From the NCBI GenBank assembly GCA_035578155.1, contig JAPWDM010000007.1:28370413-28434412 (forward strand): a stretch of 64,000 nucleotides of DNA, in the 5' to 3' direction. A program made the position numbers and the translations under genes. The notes beneath the pieces are model-generated. The model had not been told where the DNA came from and ran no database searches. It was given only the letters and a program-made list of their open reading frames with translations. The stretch is from Brachynemurus nebulosus. Taxonomy: Eukaryota > Arthropoda > Insecta > Neuroptera > Myrmeleontidae. Positions 26,541-37,030 of this stretch are shown one piece after another (the first letter of the stretch is position 1; each line of letters opens with the position of its first letter).

Positions 26541-27071
26541 TATATGTATTTATGTATTTATGTATCAGCACGATAACTCTAGAACAAAACATTCGATTTT
26601 TATGAAACTTGGTGAAAAGATTGGAAGTCCAAAAATCTTGGATGAGTTCTTCAGCCAGATACGTCCGATACCCGGAACATGGTTTTTTGGGCATTATTCG
26701 TGAAAAAATTGGTCTTTTGCCAAAATTTCCCCAAATCCAAAAATTTTTGTGATATTTTTTTTGACACCATTAGAAAAAGGATAAAAAATCACATAAAAAA
26801 GGTCCTTGAACTTTTATTCTATGTAAACTGGTTTCCGAGAAAAACTAATTTTTATAAACGGAAATTCGCTACGTTAGGCAGGATGCTGCCACAGGAGTAT
26901 TTTTTTTTACAATCCGACGCGAACTATACTTTTTATAGATATTTATGAAGTTTCTTCGGAAATTCGTTAAAAAGTCAAATTGATACTTACAATTCGTAAC
27001 AGTCCATAACTTTGCCAAATTGTGGTCACTTTTTGCATCATGTTCATGATGTGTGGCGCCTTTGGACGACT
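13560..27071 (-). CDS. Facilitated trehalose/sugar transporter, Tret1-like (MFS, SLC2-type)
   Basis: Exons 27071-26991, 16815-16497 and 14857-13560 (minus strand) join with GT-AG introns and matched phases (0, then 1) to encode 565 residues, or 557 from the first Met (MNMM, codon at 27047). Sugar-porter landmarks: GLSQGYSAILIPQL in helix 1; FGRKRT between helices 2 and 3; RFITGLAVGM across the last junction; PESPPWL after helix 6; FQELSGIYIVLFYS in helix 7; ELFPLRVRGIMSG in helix 10; PETKNKSLTEIEESF after helix 12. Tret1-like proteins move trehalose or other sugars across the plasma membrane; the substrate here is inferred. The loop after PESPPWL is unusually long and polar. The true start may be in an upstream exon. 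Function as a gene looks intact. Confidence 0.92.
15852..16428 (-). mobile_element. hAT element with ATCGAT-rich ends and 8-bp TSD
   Basis: Inverted ends TAGGGATGATCGATATT / AATATCGATCATCCCTA flanked by exact TTAAAAAT duplications (15844-15851, 16429-16436). Both terminal regions are packed with AACATCGATGTT palindromes. The interior keeps a minus-strand fragment of hAT transposase. 577 bp. The other half of the tandem duplication (unit 1, ~15450) keeps the uninterrupted site. Confidence 0.9.
16038..16265 (-). pseudogene. hAT transposase C-terminal dimerisation domain fragment
   Basis: 75 codons and a stop on the minus strand. It includes KQDPLLLWQVPEFTYPNLKK, then IAIKYLYFTVTSTASERLFF, a clear match to the hATC pattern PLxWW...YPxLxxxAxxYLxxxxTSxxSERxFS. 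The expected second Trp of WW is Gln and the FS of SERLFS is FF. A stop codon precedes it in frame, and the rest of the transposase is absent. Confidence 0.85.
16497..16815 (-). CDS. Transporter middle coding exon (helices 1-4)
   Basis: Acceptor TTTTCAG at 16816-16817; starts IAACFGAHTTSLMVGLSQGY in phase 0 and ends RFITGLAVG at donor GTAAGT (16496-16491), phase 1. Contains SWIASLGVISNPIGALMAG and FGRKRT. Confidence 0.93.
16985..17289 (+). mobile_element. Foldback MITE (~300 bp), copy 2
   Basis: Same foldback as 9477-9774, with ends GGCTGTATATACAATCAATG and CATTGATTGTGTATACAGCC. Arms of ~130 bp are near complementary around a centre at ~17140. Lies in the transporter's long intron, just upstream of its second coding exon. 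Confidence 0.75.
17290..18417. other. Intronic, no gene seen; part of the 41.6-kb inner foldback
   Basis: Bases ~17325-17450 (TTCTGTTTGAAAATGAACTG ... AAGTGGTATTTTTGCGAAGT) match half of the palindrome at 41575-41785. The remainder is AT-rich without open frames of note. Confidence 0.5.
18418..19546. mobile_element. TIR element split by a nested element
   Basis: GGCTGGTCGTCCACTGGATG at the left pairs with CAATGGACAACCAGCC at the right. Both outer parts are CpG-rich against the background (GCGTATAATTGCAACGTGCG; ACGATAAACGTGCGTAATCG). The CAGGTATCGG element 18665-19323 sits inside, so the host was ~470 bp. No target duplication is evident; hAT-like ends are only suggestive. Confidence 0.5.
18665..19323 (+). 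mobile_element. CAGGTATCGG element, copy 1 (nested)
   Basis: Left end CAGGTATCGGATTTCTTTCG and right end CGAAGAAACCCGGTACCT are imperfect inverted repeats. Flanks AATTATAAC and AATTATAGC form a 9-bp duplication with one mismatch. 659 bp, no transposase. Copies at 23195-23877 and 46320-46973. Confidence 0.75.
20008..20818 (+). mobile_element. piggyBac-like TTAA MITE, copy B
   Basis: TTAA at 20004-20007 and 20819-20822 bracket ends CCCTACAATCATACGT and CGTATGATTCTAGGG. 811 bp, same interior as copy A, no intact ORF. Lies in the large intron of the transporter gene. Confidence 0.85.
21494..22426. mobile_element. hAT-type element with TACCGG repeats and 8-bp TSD
   Basis: Ends TAAGGCTTGGAATACCGG and the CGGTAGTAACAAGCTCTA end are partial inverted repeats, flanked by exact GTAACATT duplications (21486-21493, 22427-22434). 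Terminal 150 bp at each side repeat GGTATT/ACCGG. It contains a reversed copy of repeat X (21720-21990). 933 bp. Confidence 0.75.
21720..21990 (-). repeat. Repeat X copy without (TA)n, nested in hAT element
   Basis: Reverse orientation: CATGTTCCGGGCATCGAACG, TTCGTTCGAGAGTTATCGCG and TGACAGTGGCTGTAATAGCT. The place where other copies have TA tracts reads only CTCAAAATAAATTTCTG. Confidence 0.6.
22435..23194. other. Intronic, no feature seen
   Basis: Mixed AT-rich sequence with a GC-richer patch at 22985-23080 (TCGCGCGAACATCGAACATT, AGCGCCGTAGCTACCG). No supported ORF. Confidence 0.4.
23195..23877 (+). mobile_element. CAGGTATCGG element, copy 2
   Basis: Colinear with copy 1; contains a short tandem triplication of CTATCAAAAGTATTTTTTGA-like units near 23430-23480. 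Flanking 9-mers differ, so the duplication has decayed or the copy recombined. Confidence 0.75.
24078..24373 (+). pseudogene. Frameshifted membrane-protein-like remnant
   Basis: Open from 24078, it reads KLSIFAFIMALFTFKLYPND, later IKQYVFFFVQWSILVITVCG and FPAVTRSLNFWK. A switch to the next frame at ~24293 continues as TVVLYEIVLNEAKSQFKNEN then YVSKID to a stop at 24371. Two hydrophobic segments and GC-richer codons suggest a decayed multi-pass protein exon, such as a chemoreceptor; the family is not recognised. Confidence 0.3.
24374..25441. other. Intronic, no gene seen
   Basis: AT-rich, with a short copy of a dispersed CGTCAAGTGxGTGTxxxACGCATTAAG motif near 24470. No supported feature. Confidence 0.4.
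25446..26053 (+). mobile_element. TTAA-flanked MITE, GGTGAATCGATCA family, copy 2
   Basis: TTAA at 25442-25445 and 26054-26057; ends GGTGAATCGATCAG / TGATCGATTCACC. 608 bp, colinear with 4512-5126. No ORF. The TTAA target suggests piggyBac or Kolobok mobilisation; the ends do not start CCC, so superfamily is unresolved. Confidence 0.8.
26364..26935 (+). repeat. Repeat X with (TA)n, copy 3
   Basis: GCGAATTTTCGAATCGAAAA...GTTACAGCTACTGTCATGAC; (TA)n at 26489-26537; then CACGATAACTCTAGAAC and CGGAAATTCGCTACGTTAGG. Ends just downstream (minus sense) of the transporter exon at 26991. Confidence 0.65.
26991..27071 (-). CDS. Transporter first recognised coding exon
   Basis: Acceptor TTTTTTCAG on the minus strand at 27072-27074 and donor GTAAGTATC at 26990; 27 codons in phase 0, SRPKAPHIMNMMQKVTTIWQ then SYGLLRI, joining IAACFG of the next exon as in the N-terminus of Tret1-like proteins. 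Having its own acceptor shows that at least one more exon lies upstream. The start could be MNMM (27047) or lie in that exon. Confidence 0.8.
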
Positions 27072-27352
27072 CTGAAAAAAGAAAAAATTTTCATTTAGTC
27101 GGGACGTGAAGGAAATAATTTATAATTATGCCGTTCTAAAGTAAACAAAAAAAAAAATGATGGTTATATAACTGATTCTTATAATTAATGCATACGGTAT
27201 AGTAATTTAATTACTGACCAGATTGAAATCTTGACATTAAAAACAAAAAGAGAATTTTCCACAAATTATTTTTATGGCGTTTTTCTGTACAATGTTGTAC
27301 AAAAATTTTTGGGGATTTGTTTTCATGTGCAGTGAAATGAAAATTGATTTAA

Positions 27353-28295
27353 CCCTAGAATCATACGTACTCGTCAAATTGACTACCCAACTTCTCAACC
27401 TGCTCCAGTACTACAACTTGTCGTTGCTTGTCTGTTCTAAAACTTCTGGTATCTAATTTATTTCTTATGATAACACAGCAGACGTATCAATTTTGTTTAT
27501 GGTTGCTGTCGTTTTGTTTATATTAAAATAGTGTGCGTCAATTTGACGTCGATATATGATTAATGTATGTTTTTCTTAAAGATTTTGTACTTCACATATA
27601 AAAGTTTTATTAATTTTTCTAAAATTTATTCAAGATATGGATGTTATAATTAATTTATTCAATGATAATGATAATGTGAAAGATGATTACACCTGTTTGA
27701 CTTATAGAGACGACGTAATACTGAAGTTTTAATATATTGAATCGAAAACCAAAGAATGCGTTTCAAGTGACTTAATAAAAGATTAACAATTTATTTTGTG
27801 GAAAATATTTCAATTTTTATTATTTTTTTAGATATTATTCGAAAAATTTACTAACAATTTTTAGAAAATTTACAAATGTGCCTAATGAGGAAATAACTAC
27901 ATATCTACGGGAATATTTGTGACTGAGAAATTTCACATTCTGTAAAGTCACACATGTCCACCGACTCATAATAGTTCATAAATTAATTATTTGAAAGACA
28001 TGTCTTATGATACAATGGATGTATTTCTATTTTTTAATCTATTATATCTATTTTTTAATTTTTATAATGAAAATATGTTTGATAAAAAGATTAAAAAATT
28101 TAATAAATATTTATGTATTAAAAAATTTTTCCAAATGCAGTTTTTTAAAATATTTTGTTCACTTTTGTAGTATTGTTATGTAAAAAAAATGTGTTTTTGC
28201 AAACAAACTCTAAAATTCTCCGTAAAAGTCCATTTAGTCAAATTGACGACGATGTATGATTAACGTTTCTCGTAGACCAACGTATGATTCTAGGG
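27353..28295 (+). mobile_element. piggyBac-like TTAA MITE, copy C
   Basis: Perfect family ends CCCTAGAATCATACGT and ACGTATGATTCTAGGG between TTAA at 27349-27352 and 28296-28299. 943 bp, just upstream (minus-strand sense) of the first recognised transporter coding exon. Confidence 0.85.
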
Positions 28296-28334
28296 TTAAT
28301 GTAATTCAAATTGGGTAGTGAATTTTTACATCCA

Positions 28335-28658
28335 TTGCTGGCGTTCCAGACGAAAATTTTGTTAGCCTAACGTTAGCTAACGGAGCTTTCACCGTTACAA
28401 ACCAGAGGGTTCTAATTCAAAAATTAGTGCACGTTAAATATTTTTTCACGGTTTTTCACGATATAAATACTTAATTTCTGAAGTACAGCGACATTTAAAA
28501 ATTATGGAATAAAAATAATCAGTCACCATGTTAGAAATTGTTTTTTAATATATAATTTATATTAATTTTTTGAATGTGTGCCCGCCCTCTGGTTTGTAAC
28601 GGTGAAAGCTCCGTTAGCTAACGTTAGGCTAACAAAATTTTCGTCTGGAACGCCAGCA
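28335..28658. mobile_element. Element with ~75-bp perfect inverted arms
   Basis: TGCTGGCGTTCCAGACGAAA ... CTTTCACCGTTACAAACCAG (28335-28410) is exactly complementary to 28583-28658. The 170-bp centre is AT-rich. No clear target duplication. Absence of mismatches across the arms implies a recent insertion or strand correction. Confidence 0.7.
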
Positions 28659-30674
28659 TTCTCTCTACTCTCATCAAAACAAATTGTAATCAACACATTC
28701 CCAATAATTGTTTAACGTTACGAATAAAACTGAATTTTTTGAACAACGGTGTACATCCAGGTACGACGTTTATATTATACATTAACGAGTGCTGTTTACA
28801 ATGGATTAATGTGTATATAAGTGCAAATGTATTTTGTTTTTAATTGAAATTTATAAAAAATATAAACACTAATTATAAATATTAATGAATTTTAAAATGT
28901 TGAGTTTACAACATTATAATAAAACATATGACTGCAGCTAAACATATTAATGTATCTATTTTTAAAATGGAATGCATGTTATAAAAAAAAAATAATAAGA
29001 AAAGAAAAAAAGCAACAAACGTTAATATCTCAGTTATATAACCGTTTGAATTAATAATAAACGAAAATAAAATTCCCATAAATTATGGAAAAAAAAAGTG
29101 TATGAAAAACGCGCAAAGTCAAATTAAGTGCGCTTACATAATGTGGATCAATTTTCAAATTTTTTTTCGTTCCGCAGGTCAATCATAAATGTTTGTGTTG
29201 TATAAACCCTTTGACCAGTATAATTTTTACGTGAAACATACATTCCACTATCCCAATTGGTCACTAAAGGGTTCATTTTTAATTTGTTTGTTTTTTATTT
29301 TTATTTTTCAGTTTTGTTTTTTTGCGGGGTAAAATGTTGCATAACAAAATTCGCGTGTGAAACGTGTCACGTATCTCCGCAGAAACAAACAAGAATTTTA
29401 TATTTTTTAGTGAGTCGAGGTAACCATTTTTTCGATTTTTTTGTCAATTTTGATTATCTAATGAATATATAAATGTAATTAATAATTAAAAAAAGCAAAA
29501 AAAAATTTGGCCTTCAAAATTGTTTAATCTTTATTTAAGTGATTCAGAATTTGGATGGACGCAAAAATATTATAACTTATATAACATCTAGAAACTGATT
29601 TCAGTTTCAATGTCAAAGTTTATTGCGAAAATTATAAATTAAAGCTGTAATTTGTAATATCGTATCTAAATACTAGGTATGTATGGTTATAATTGTGGTA
29701 GAAATGAAGATGTCCAAATTATGAAAATTACTATTGTAACATGACTGCACGCTAGATTAGAACTTTGTCAGTACAATTAAAGAATTTTCCAATCGTTTTA
29801 AATGGCAGGAAATATTTTCCTTCCGTCACAAACGTATAATCAGTAATAAGAAAATTTATCAAGTGCATGTTGGAGCGACTACTCTTGAAATATGTTATTA
29901 TTAAATTGGAAATAAACAGAAAGCGGCGATGTAATTTTTGTAAGTTGATAAGTTTGCAGAACTGTGATAACGGTGCTCGGTCGGCGAAATTTATTACTAA
30001 TAAATGAACGTTTATTCTTTATGGTAACGTAAAAGCCGCCATACCGGAACGCGATCATGTGTCCGAACAGTTTTGATATTTATATATTATTGAAGTTATT
30101 TCTGAAAGAAACCTCTGATAACAAAAATTATTATTAATCGAATGATTATTTTTCAATTTAAATTCACCTCGCACTTAATGTTTCCTTATTTAACCGATTC
30201 AGTGCCATTGGCATGTTAACATGCCAAAGGAAACAAAGAGGGAAATATATCTTGCAACAAAAGACAAGACTATATTTTTAAGGTCATTAATCATTTTGAC
30301 ATTTTTAAGTTGCACTGGAATGGTTTAAATTGAAAAATATTGTTTCTCAATTCTATAATAAAAATAAATTACAAGGACACTAAAAATCCACACTGGGTTA
30401 TTTTCTAATAAAAATTTTTCCCCAAAAATGTTAAATTAAAGTTAAATTGATACTTCTCTAGTTGTCCAACTTGCTTTAAAATGAAATAATAATAAAAAAA
30501 ATAATACTGTGGATAATTTTATATATAAATATTTACAGAAATATATAAAATTTGCTTCTAACAATTTTTATTGAATGTTTTAACATAATTGAATTTACAG
30601 TGTACTATAAGAACATGAAAAAAATTGTTTATTATTGTTAGCAAAAAAATTTTCGAAGCTTTGACTAAATATGT
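28659..30674. other. Low-repeat interval, no gene seen
   Basis: No delimited repeat. An open frame around 29320-29420 (CGVKCCITKFACETCHVSPQ) is Cys-rich but short and unsupported. No splice pairs or RNA recognised. Confidence 0.35.
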
Positions 30675-31978
30675 ATGTATTACATATATTACTATAGACC
30701 GGATGAAATAATTTTTCACAGGACCGGCTTAACGATTTCAGTGTAATACTGTTAGACTGTTTGTATTTATGTATGAGTCTGCTGCAACAGAAATAACAGA
30801 ATCCTGAAAATTTATTGAAATTCAACATAGAGAAGCAAAAACTTTTTAGAAAAATTTTATTATGTGAGATTTATATCAAAAATAAAAAGGGGCCCCAAAT
30901 TTTATTGAATTAAAGTTTTGCAATATTTATTTGTCTAACTAGCTCGCAGTTACATATAAAACAAAATTTATTACTTCCGTTCCCACCGACAGCTTTCTTT
31001 GAGTATCAATTGACAAACAAACTCATCTCTTTTTAACTTTTTAAAATTTAATATATGTACCTTGTTTACAATTTTTTAAAATTTTTAGTTTTCTACATAG
31101 GTACATACACATGCAATGTAAATCAAGCAATATTTAATCTAGTTGTCCATTCCATTTCATTCAAACACATAAACAAAACATCATTTTGATGACATCGTAC
31201 GTGTCTTACGTATAAATATGTACGTATGCATTATTTGTATTTAACCACAGATACTATTGATATTAGAATATTTGTATGGACCATACAATAGAAGTTTTTT
31301 AGATATTATTTTTTTGAAGCAAAATCGTCATATTGATTAACACCTTTTTATAATCTACAAACACAGAATACCTACAAACTATCGATGGTAATGAATATTT
31401 TTTAATTTTTATGTGATTTTTGTTGTAATTGGAGAGTATTTATTAATAAATGTTCTAAAAATATTTATACTAACAAATATAACATCAGTTAATCTAGAAA
31501 AATTTTAAATCCCCTCTTGTTTAACCATCCATATTCGTCAACACTTTTAGTCACTTTTCATTTTCATATAGATTGTGTATATAAGTGTATTCCCACTATT
31601 TATTCAATGCTCAAAAGTATATACAAAAAAAATATTAGCAAAAATGAAATAAATACCTACATAATATTTTATTAGATAACACATTATTAACGTTACATTT
31701 TTTTTTCTTAATATGTATACTTTTATTTGTGTATAGTTTGTTGGCAAGATATACTAGTTTTGGATGAACATTTTTTAAGGAAAAATTAAGTAATATTTTC
31801 TAAAACATATTATGTTAATTCGATTTAAGTTAATCAGTTTATGTATGTATGTATGTAAAGGAACATTATTTGCTCTAGCAGTCTCATACATAAATACAAA
31901 CAGTCTAACAGTATTACACTGAAATCGTTAAGCCGGTCCTGTGAAAAATTATTTTATCCGGACTATATATATTACATA
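30675..31978. mobile_element. TIR-flanked unit with ~105-bp inverted arms
   Basis: 30675-30784 (ACAGGACCGGCTTAACGATT, CAGTGTAATACTGTTAGACT) is inverted at 31877-31978 with few mismatches; the 1.1 kb between shows no coding signal. Either a non-autonomous transposon or two opposed copies of a small repeat. Confidence 0.5.
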
Positions 31979-32178
31979 TTATAAAAAATCAATAAATTAT
32001 TCTGTCAACTATAAAAACACATTGGCCACATTGATCTGCAGCAGGTATTCATGCACGTACGCTTCTTATAAAGTCAGTATTATATGATTATAATTTATAA
32101 AATTAAAAATACACCACAAATCCAATTTTACGTAGCGGTCGGTGCAAATTTAAGGGGAAGTACGTAAAATCGGAAGAT

Positions 32179-33206
32179 CAGGGGCGTCGGTAAACTTTTG
32201 TTTCGGGGGTTGGTAAATATTATTTATCTGAATTTATTTAAAACAATATTATCTTAAGAGACAATTTATACCTAAAATTCGGTTGTGTAGACAAAGGAAA
32301 TCGAATGTTATACTAATGAATATGAGTGACGACTTTTAGAAAACTGTCGAAATATCAACTTCACTATCGCATTCATCAGCGTAAAAGACACCAAATAGCG
32401 GAAGCTGACAAAAATTCTAGAATATTCTACTCGTAAACTAGCAAAGATACCAAAAAACAAACTTCACTATTGAATTGGGCACTAAAAATTAGATTAAGCA
32501 GCGCATTTTGACAAAAATTCTAGAATGTTCTATTCGTCAACTAACAAAGATATCGAAAAATCGATTGCACCATTTAATTGGTCATCGAATAAAAGACGGA
32601 AGAGCACAATTTGATAAATGTTCTAGAATATTCTATTCGTCAAATAGCAAAAATTGTTTGTCAAAATCGAACATTTGGTTTACATTAGTTTAATTTCGGT
32701 TGGACAATTAAGTGGTGCAATAGATTTTCCAGTATCTTTGTTAGTTGACAAATAGAATATTCTAGAACATTTCTCAAAATGTGTTATTTGGTCTCTCTTT
32801 TTGGTAGCCAATTCAATGGCGACGTTTTTTTTGAGTATCTTTGCTAGTTGACGAATAGAATATTCCAGAACATTTGTCAAAATGTGTAATTTGACCTCTT
32901 TTTCAATGGACAGTTAAATGGTTCCATTGATTTTTCAATATCTTTGCTAGTTTACAAACAGAACATTCTAGAATTTTTGTCAAACTACACTGTTTAATCT
33001 CATTTTTAATGACCAATTCAACGGTGAAGTCTGTTTTTTGATATCTCTACTAGTTGAGGATTAGAATATTCTAGAATTTTACGTTGCTCATTTTGCATTT
33101 GTATTTTGCATATTAAGTATACGGAATATGTGCATATATATCTGCAGTGAAATTTTAAATTTTTAAAAGGCTAAGAGACCCTCAGACAATATTACCTACG
33201 GCCCTG
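32179..33206. mobile_element. hAT-like element enclosing a 103-bp satellite
   Basis: CAGGGGCGTCGGTAA at the left and TTACCTACGGCCCTG at the right are inverted with two mismatches, in hAT style. No exact 8-bp duplication is seen, so the superfamily call is tentative. Its interior holds the inverted array 32400-33085. Confidence 0.5.
32400..33085. repeat. Inverted array of 103-bp units with heat-shock-element cores
   Basis: Seven units share TTGACxAATAGAATATTCTAGAA. Core positions are 32415, 32518, 32621 in one orientation and 32754, 32857, 32960, 33063 in the other, each step exactly 103 bp. The core AGAATATTCTAGAAC fits three alternating nGAAn blocks, the heat-shock factor binding consensus. 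The head-to-head switch is near 32690. Confidence 0.8.
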
Positions 33207-34317
33207 ACTCTGGCTTGGTACATAAATTTTCACCAACACAAACAAACAACAACATATCTGTGAGAGGAGAACCCCACTAAATCGCTGACGTCACTACGTA
33301 AAATCGGAGTACGTACCATTGGATGGCCACTGTACGTAAGATATTGTGCGATACACACAAAGTGGAAATGTCAAATTATAAGAATGGTAGATAATGGTTT
33401 CTTCATTCTCTTTACTTAAGTTTTTGTAGAATGTATTTTACTTAAAATGAATATCATAATGACATCTGAAATAATTTTAAAAAAATTATTACATGTTCCA
33501 AATATTAGTTTAATACCGACTTTACAAAACATACAACATAACAATGTTTATATTTTATGAAGGAAACAAAAATCTTACAATTAAAATAAAATATTTCCAG
33601 AAGTACGCAGATAAAATGTAAACAATTTTCTCTCTTTATCAATGTTTTTAAACCTGTCTTTTACAAACAAAAATTATTTGGCAGCCATTGAGTTAATTAA
33701 AGAAATACATATATACATATATATTAAACAATTTTTGTTGAATACAGTATTTTGATCCTTTATTTACGTCTGATACTTAGACCATTCTATGTTTCCTACT
33801 TTGACGTCTAGATGTCACTCTATGTGTCATATTACTCATATTACACGTCAGTTTGTATATCGGTTCCCAACTCCTAGTGTCATTAATATTTCTTTGTTTT
33901 GGTATAGATGTCGACAATTTGTAAAAGAAAAACATTAATAAATCAAAATTTTTGGGGTGTATTTTTTTAAAAACATATTCACTGGATTAAAAAAACTTTC
34001 TTTCACGCTTATTAAGAAAAAAAAATGGGTGTTTAATTTATTTGTCAATTTTTATAAGCCAGTTTAATTACACACCTAAGAATAGTGTTCCGGTATAATG
34101 ACTTTTACGTTACTAATGTTTTGATTTCCGTTTAAATTTAAAGAATTAATAAAGTTTTTCTTCGGTTTGTTTCCAAATTAATAACAACATCATCACAATG
34201 TCATATCATAACATATTTCAAGAATAGCCTTCCTTAAGTTCTCAAAGGTTTGTGTCGACGAACCAACCAAAATTTTTAGATAACGAAGGACACAAAGGAA
34301 TGGTTTATATGTATATA
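33207..34317. other. No gene seen
   Basis: AT-rich. ACGTAAAATCGGAGTACGTA at 33297 echoes ACGTAAAATCGGAAGAT just left of the element at 32179. No coding signal. Confidence 0.4.
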
Positions 34318-34830
34318 CAGTTGAACCTTTTTTGTGCGGTAGATAGGGACCGCATAAAAAAAATCGCACAAAAGAAATATATTCAAAAATGTCGTAAATA
34401 GCTATAAAAAGTTTAGTTCGGTCCAGATTGCAAAAAAAAAACTTTTTTATGCGGTGGATCGGGACCGCATAAGAAAAGTTTCATCGAAAAAACATAACTC
34501 AAAACGCTCAAAACCTTACAATTTCCTTAGAAGTTGCTTTTCTAAACCAGATAAAACATTAATTTACACGTGGGAACATTTTATTTCAATTTTATACTGT
34601 TATGAAAATTGTGAAAAATACATTTGTAAGAAAAAACTAAATGATGCAATAACTTATATTCTTATACAATGTACTGATTTAATGCTTAAAAACCATTAAA
34701 AAGTATTTTTATCAAAGCAAGTTACTATAGTTAATGTTTAAGCTTCTTACTTTCTCTTGGTTTTGATTCATATTAAACCGCATAAAAAAAATCGCACAAA
34801 AAAGGACCGTATAAAAAAAAGGTTTAGCTG
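34318..34830 (+). mobile_element. TA-flanked TIR element, ACAGTTGAACC family, copy 1
   Basis: Ends CAGTTGAACCTTTTTT and AAAAAAAGGTTTAGCTG are inverted with one mismatch and flanked by TA (34316-34317, 34831-34832). The subterminal GCGGT...GACCGCAT motif is repeated. 513 bp, no transposase. The ends resemble those of pogo/Tigger-type elements. Confidence 0.65.
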
Positions 34831-35397
34831 TAATTTGTTTCGGTAATATATGGTTTTCAAATTTGCTGCGGGAGGTGGGGGCGGGGCTTACAAAAAACCT
34901 GACTGTGAAGCTCAATATGACGTAAACGGAACATAATTTTATTATTTAAAAAGAAAAATAAATTATTTTTATAAATAGGTATTAGAAAACTTTGTAAATA
35001 TACATAATTTTCGCTTGGTGATTTTAATGAAACAATTAGTAGTAAACATTTATCACCCATTGTGATCAGTGATCACACATATTTTATGTGTGCTAAAATA
35101 TTTCCATCTATGATAGTAAAATTAACGTCAACTTATTAAACGTTTTAACAATGTGACACGATGTGACACGTGGAAATAATAAGTGATTTATTGACGATTC
35201 CAAGAGTGCGTGGTGGGCGCACAAAAACTCACAGACATCACGAAAACATAAGGATTTCGTGTGGTTGTGCTACGAAATTCTTATGTTTTTAAAAGAATTT
35301 TTTTTTTGGTTGTATATTAACTGAAATTTACACGTTCATGATTTTGAGATTTTTTTCCGGAAACTTAAAAATTATAACCCGTAAAAACACTAATGTA

Positions 35398-36405
35398 CAT
35401 CGTAAAAAAATTTATGTTCTGCGTAAAAAAAAGTAGCGATTAAAATTTTTGTATTAAATAAGAAGTAACACAACCCTGCGTCAATGTAACATTTCGTGTT
35501 TGTGTTAAATGAAAATATTAACACAAATTTCGATTTAACAGAATAAAAATGTTAACCTGTTTTGAACAACAAAGAAGTAACACAATCTTTGTGTAAAGCA
35601 AAATAATAAGTACGTAAGTTACATTAGAATATACATATATCTAGCAAAATATATATAATGAAAAAGATGCGAGTAGTTCTTATTATTAAACAAAACCGAA
35701 AAATTATAAGTTTTTTCAGTTATTGACGAATATAGTTTTATTAAACGTTTAAAATTGGAACAATTTTCTTACATTTTAAGGTCATTTTGTTACAGATTCA
35801 GTTACAAAAAATCATGTAAGCTTACTCACATGTAAGATTGTATATTATAATTATAATACAATCTCAAATAAGCTTACATGATTTTTTTTGTAACTGAATC
35901 TGTAACAAAATAACCTTACAATGTATGAAAATTGTTTCGTTTTTAAACGTTTAATAAAACTATATTCGTGAATAACTGAAAAAACTTATAATTTTTCGGT
36001 TTTGTTTAATAATAAGAACTACTCTCATCTTTTTTATTATATATATATTTTGGTAGATATATATATGGAAACAAGTAAGAATTTTTACAAAGGATTGACC
36101 TACTTTGCGTTCTTTGAGTCTCATTTATAATAATATTTGAACAAAATCGTTATAATTTTTGACGATTTTCAAATATCTTAAGCTGCAGTGAAAGTAAAAT
36201 ATTGAATAAAAAAGTTTAACAACTAACTCTGATAAATCTGAAAAATTAATACAAAATGTACGTCCTCTTGTGTGTTAAATCATTGACACAAATCTTGTGT
36301 AAAGATTTGACACATATGCTTTGTGTTAAAATAACGCAAAAAATTGAGTGGACTGTTCTGGACATGTGAAATGTGTTAATTTTAACACAAATTTTTTTCA
36401 CTGTG
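35398..36405. mobile_element. TA-flanked element with a nested long palindrome
   Basis: CATCGTAAAAAAATTTATGT at the left and CACAAATTTTTTTCACTGTG at the right are imperfect inverted ends flanked by TA. Subterminal regions repeat TGTGTTAA/AACACAA. A ~430-bp near-perfect palindrome (35635-36065) occupies the middle. Confidence 0.5.
35635..36065. repeat. Near-perfect 430-bp palindrome
   Basis: Arms of ~210 bp around ~35850: GTAGTTCTTATTATTAAACA pairs with TGTTTAATAATAAGAACTAC, and TTGTTACAGATTCAGTTACA with TGTAACTGAATCTGTAACAA. Almost no loop. Confidence 0.85.
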
Positions 36406-36429
36406 TATCTTAATTAATTTACCCGCTAC

Positions 36430-37030
36430 TGTATTCAGTGTGAAAAAAATTCGGATAAAATTTAACGGACCAATTTTTTGTTTTATAACAGTGAAATCGA
36501 GATTTTCTTAGAAATTTCAAATGAATCTAGTGGTTGGAACATTTTCATTATATTTTGATTTATAATTGACTTGAACAACGCATTTAATTATGTCAGTTAA
36601 TTTATTTATTAATTATTTTCTAAATCAGATCAATTGAATTTTGTAGAGTGATAGTTTTTTTTTTTTTCGTAAATATTCATGTTCGAAGAAAATGTTTATG
36701 TAAACGTGGAAAATTTTAACGATTTGACGTAATAAATACGAAATTACTATATAAAACCTTCAATTTTTTAATTTTTTTTTTTCATCCTTCGTGACACGGA
36801 ATAATTTTATTAACAAAGTGGGATGATATTTTCAATACACAGGGCCAGGAAAATTACAAACGATCGTAATTAAAATAAATAAATTTTGAAACGCGCATGG
36901 AAACCAAGGACACAACCGAAATATGTAAGTGTCACTTTCGTTCTCCATCGTTCACTGATCGATATATTTAGGTTATTGCTCTGTTTTGGGGGAATGTATA
37001 TGTATTGAAAGTGAATTAGTTTTGCAAAAA
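36430..37030. other. No gene seen
   Basis: AT-rich sequence without delimited repeats or coding signal. Confidence 0.4.

Noticed and set aside
29257..29472. Cys-rich ORF (CGVKCCITKFACETCH)
   Set aside because: Starts at a non-ATG codon, short, no zinc-finger spacing and no neighbours supporting a gene.
32508..32880. ORFs across the 103-bp array
   Set aside because: Arise from repeated units and occur on both strands in step with the period.
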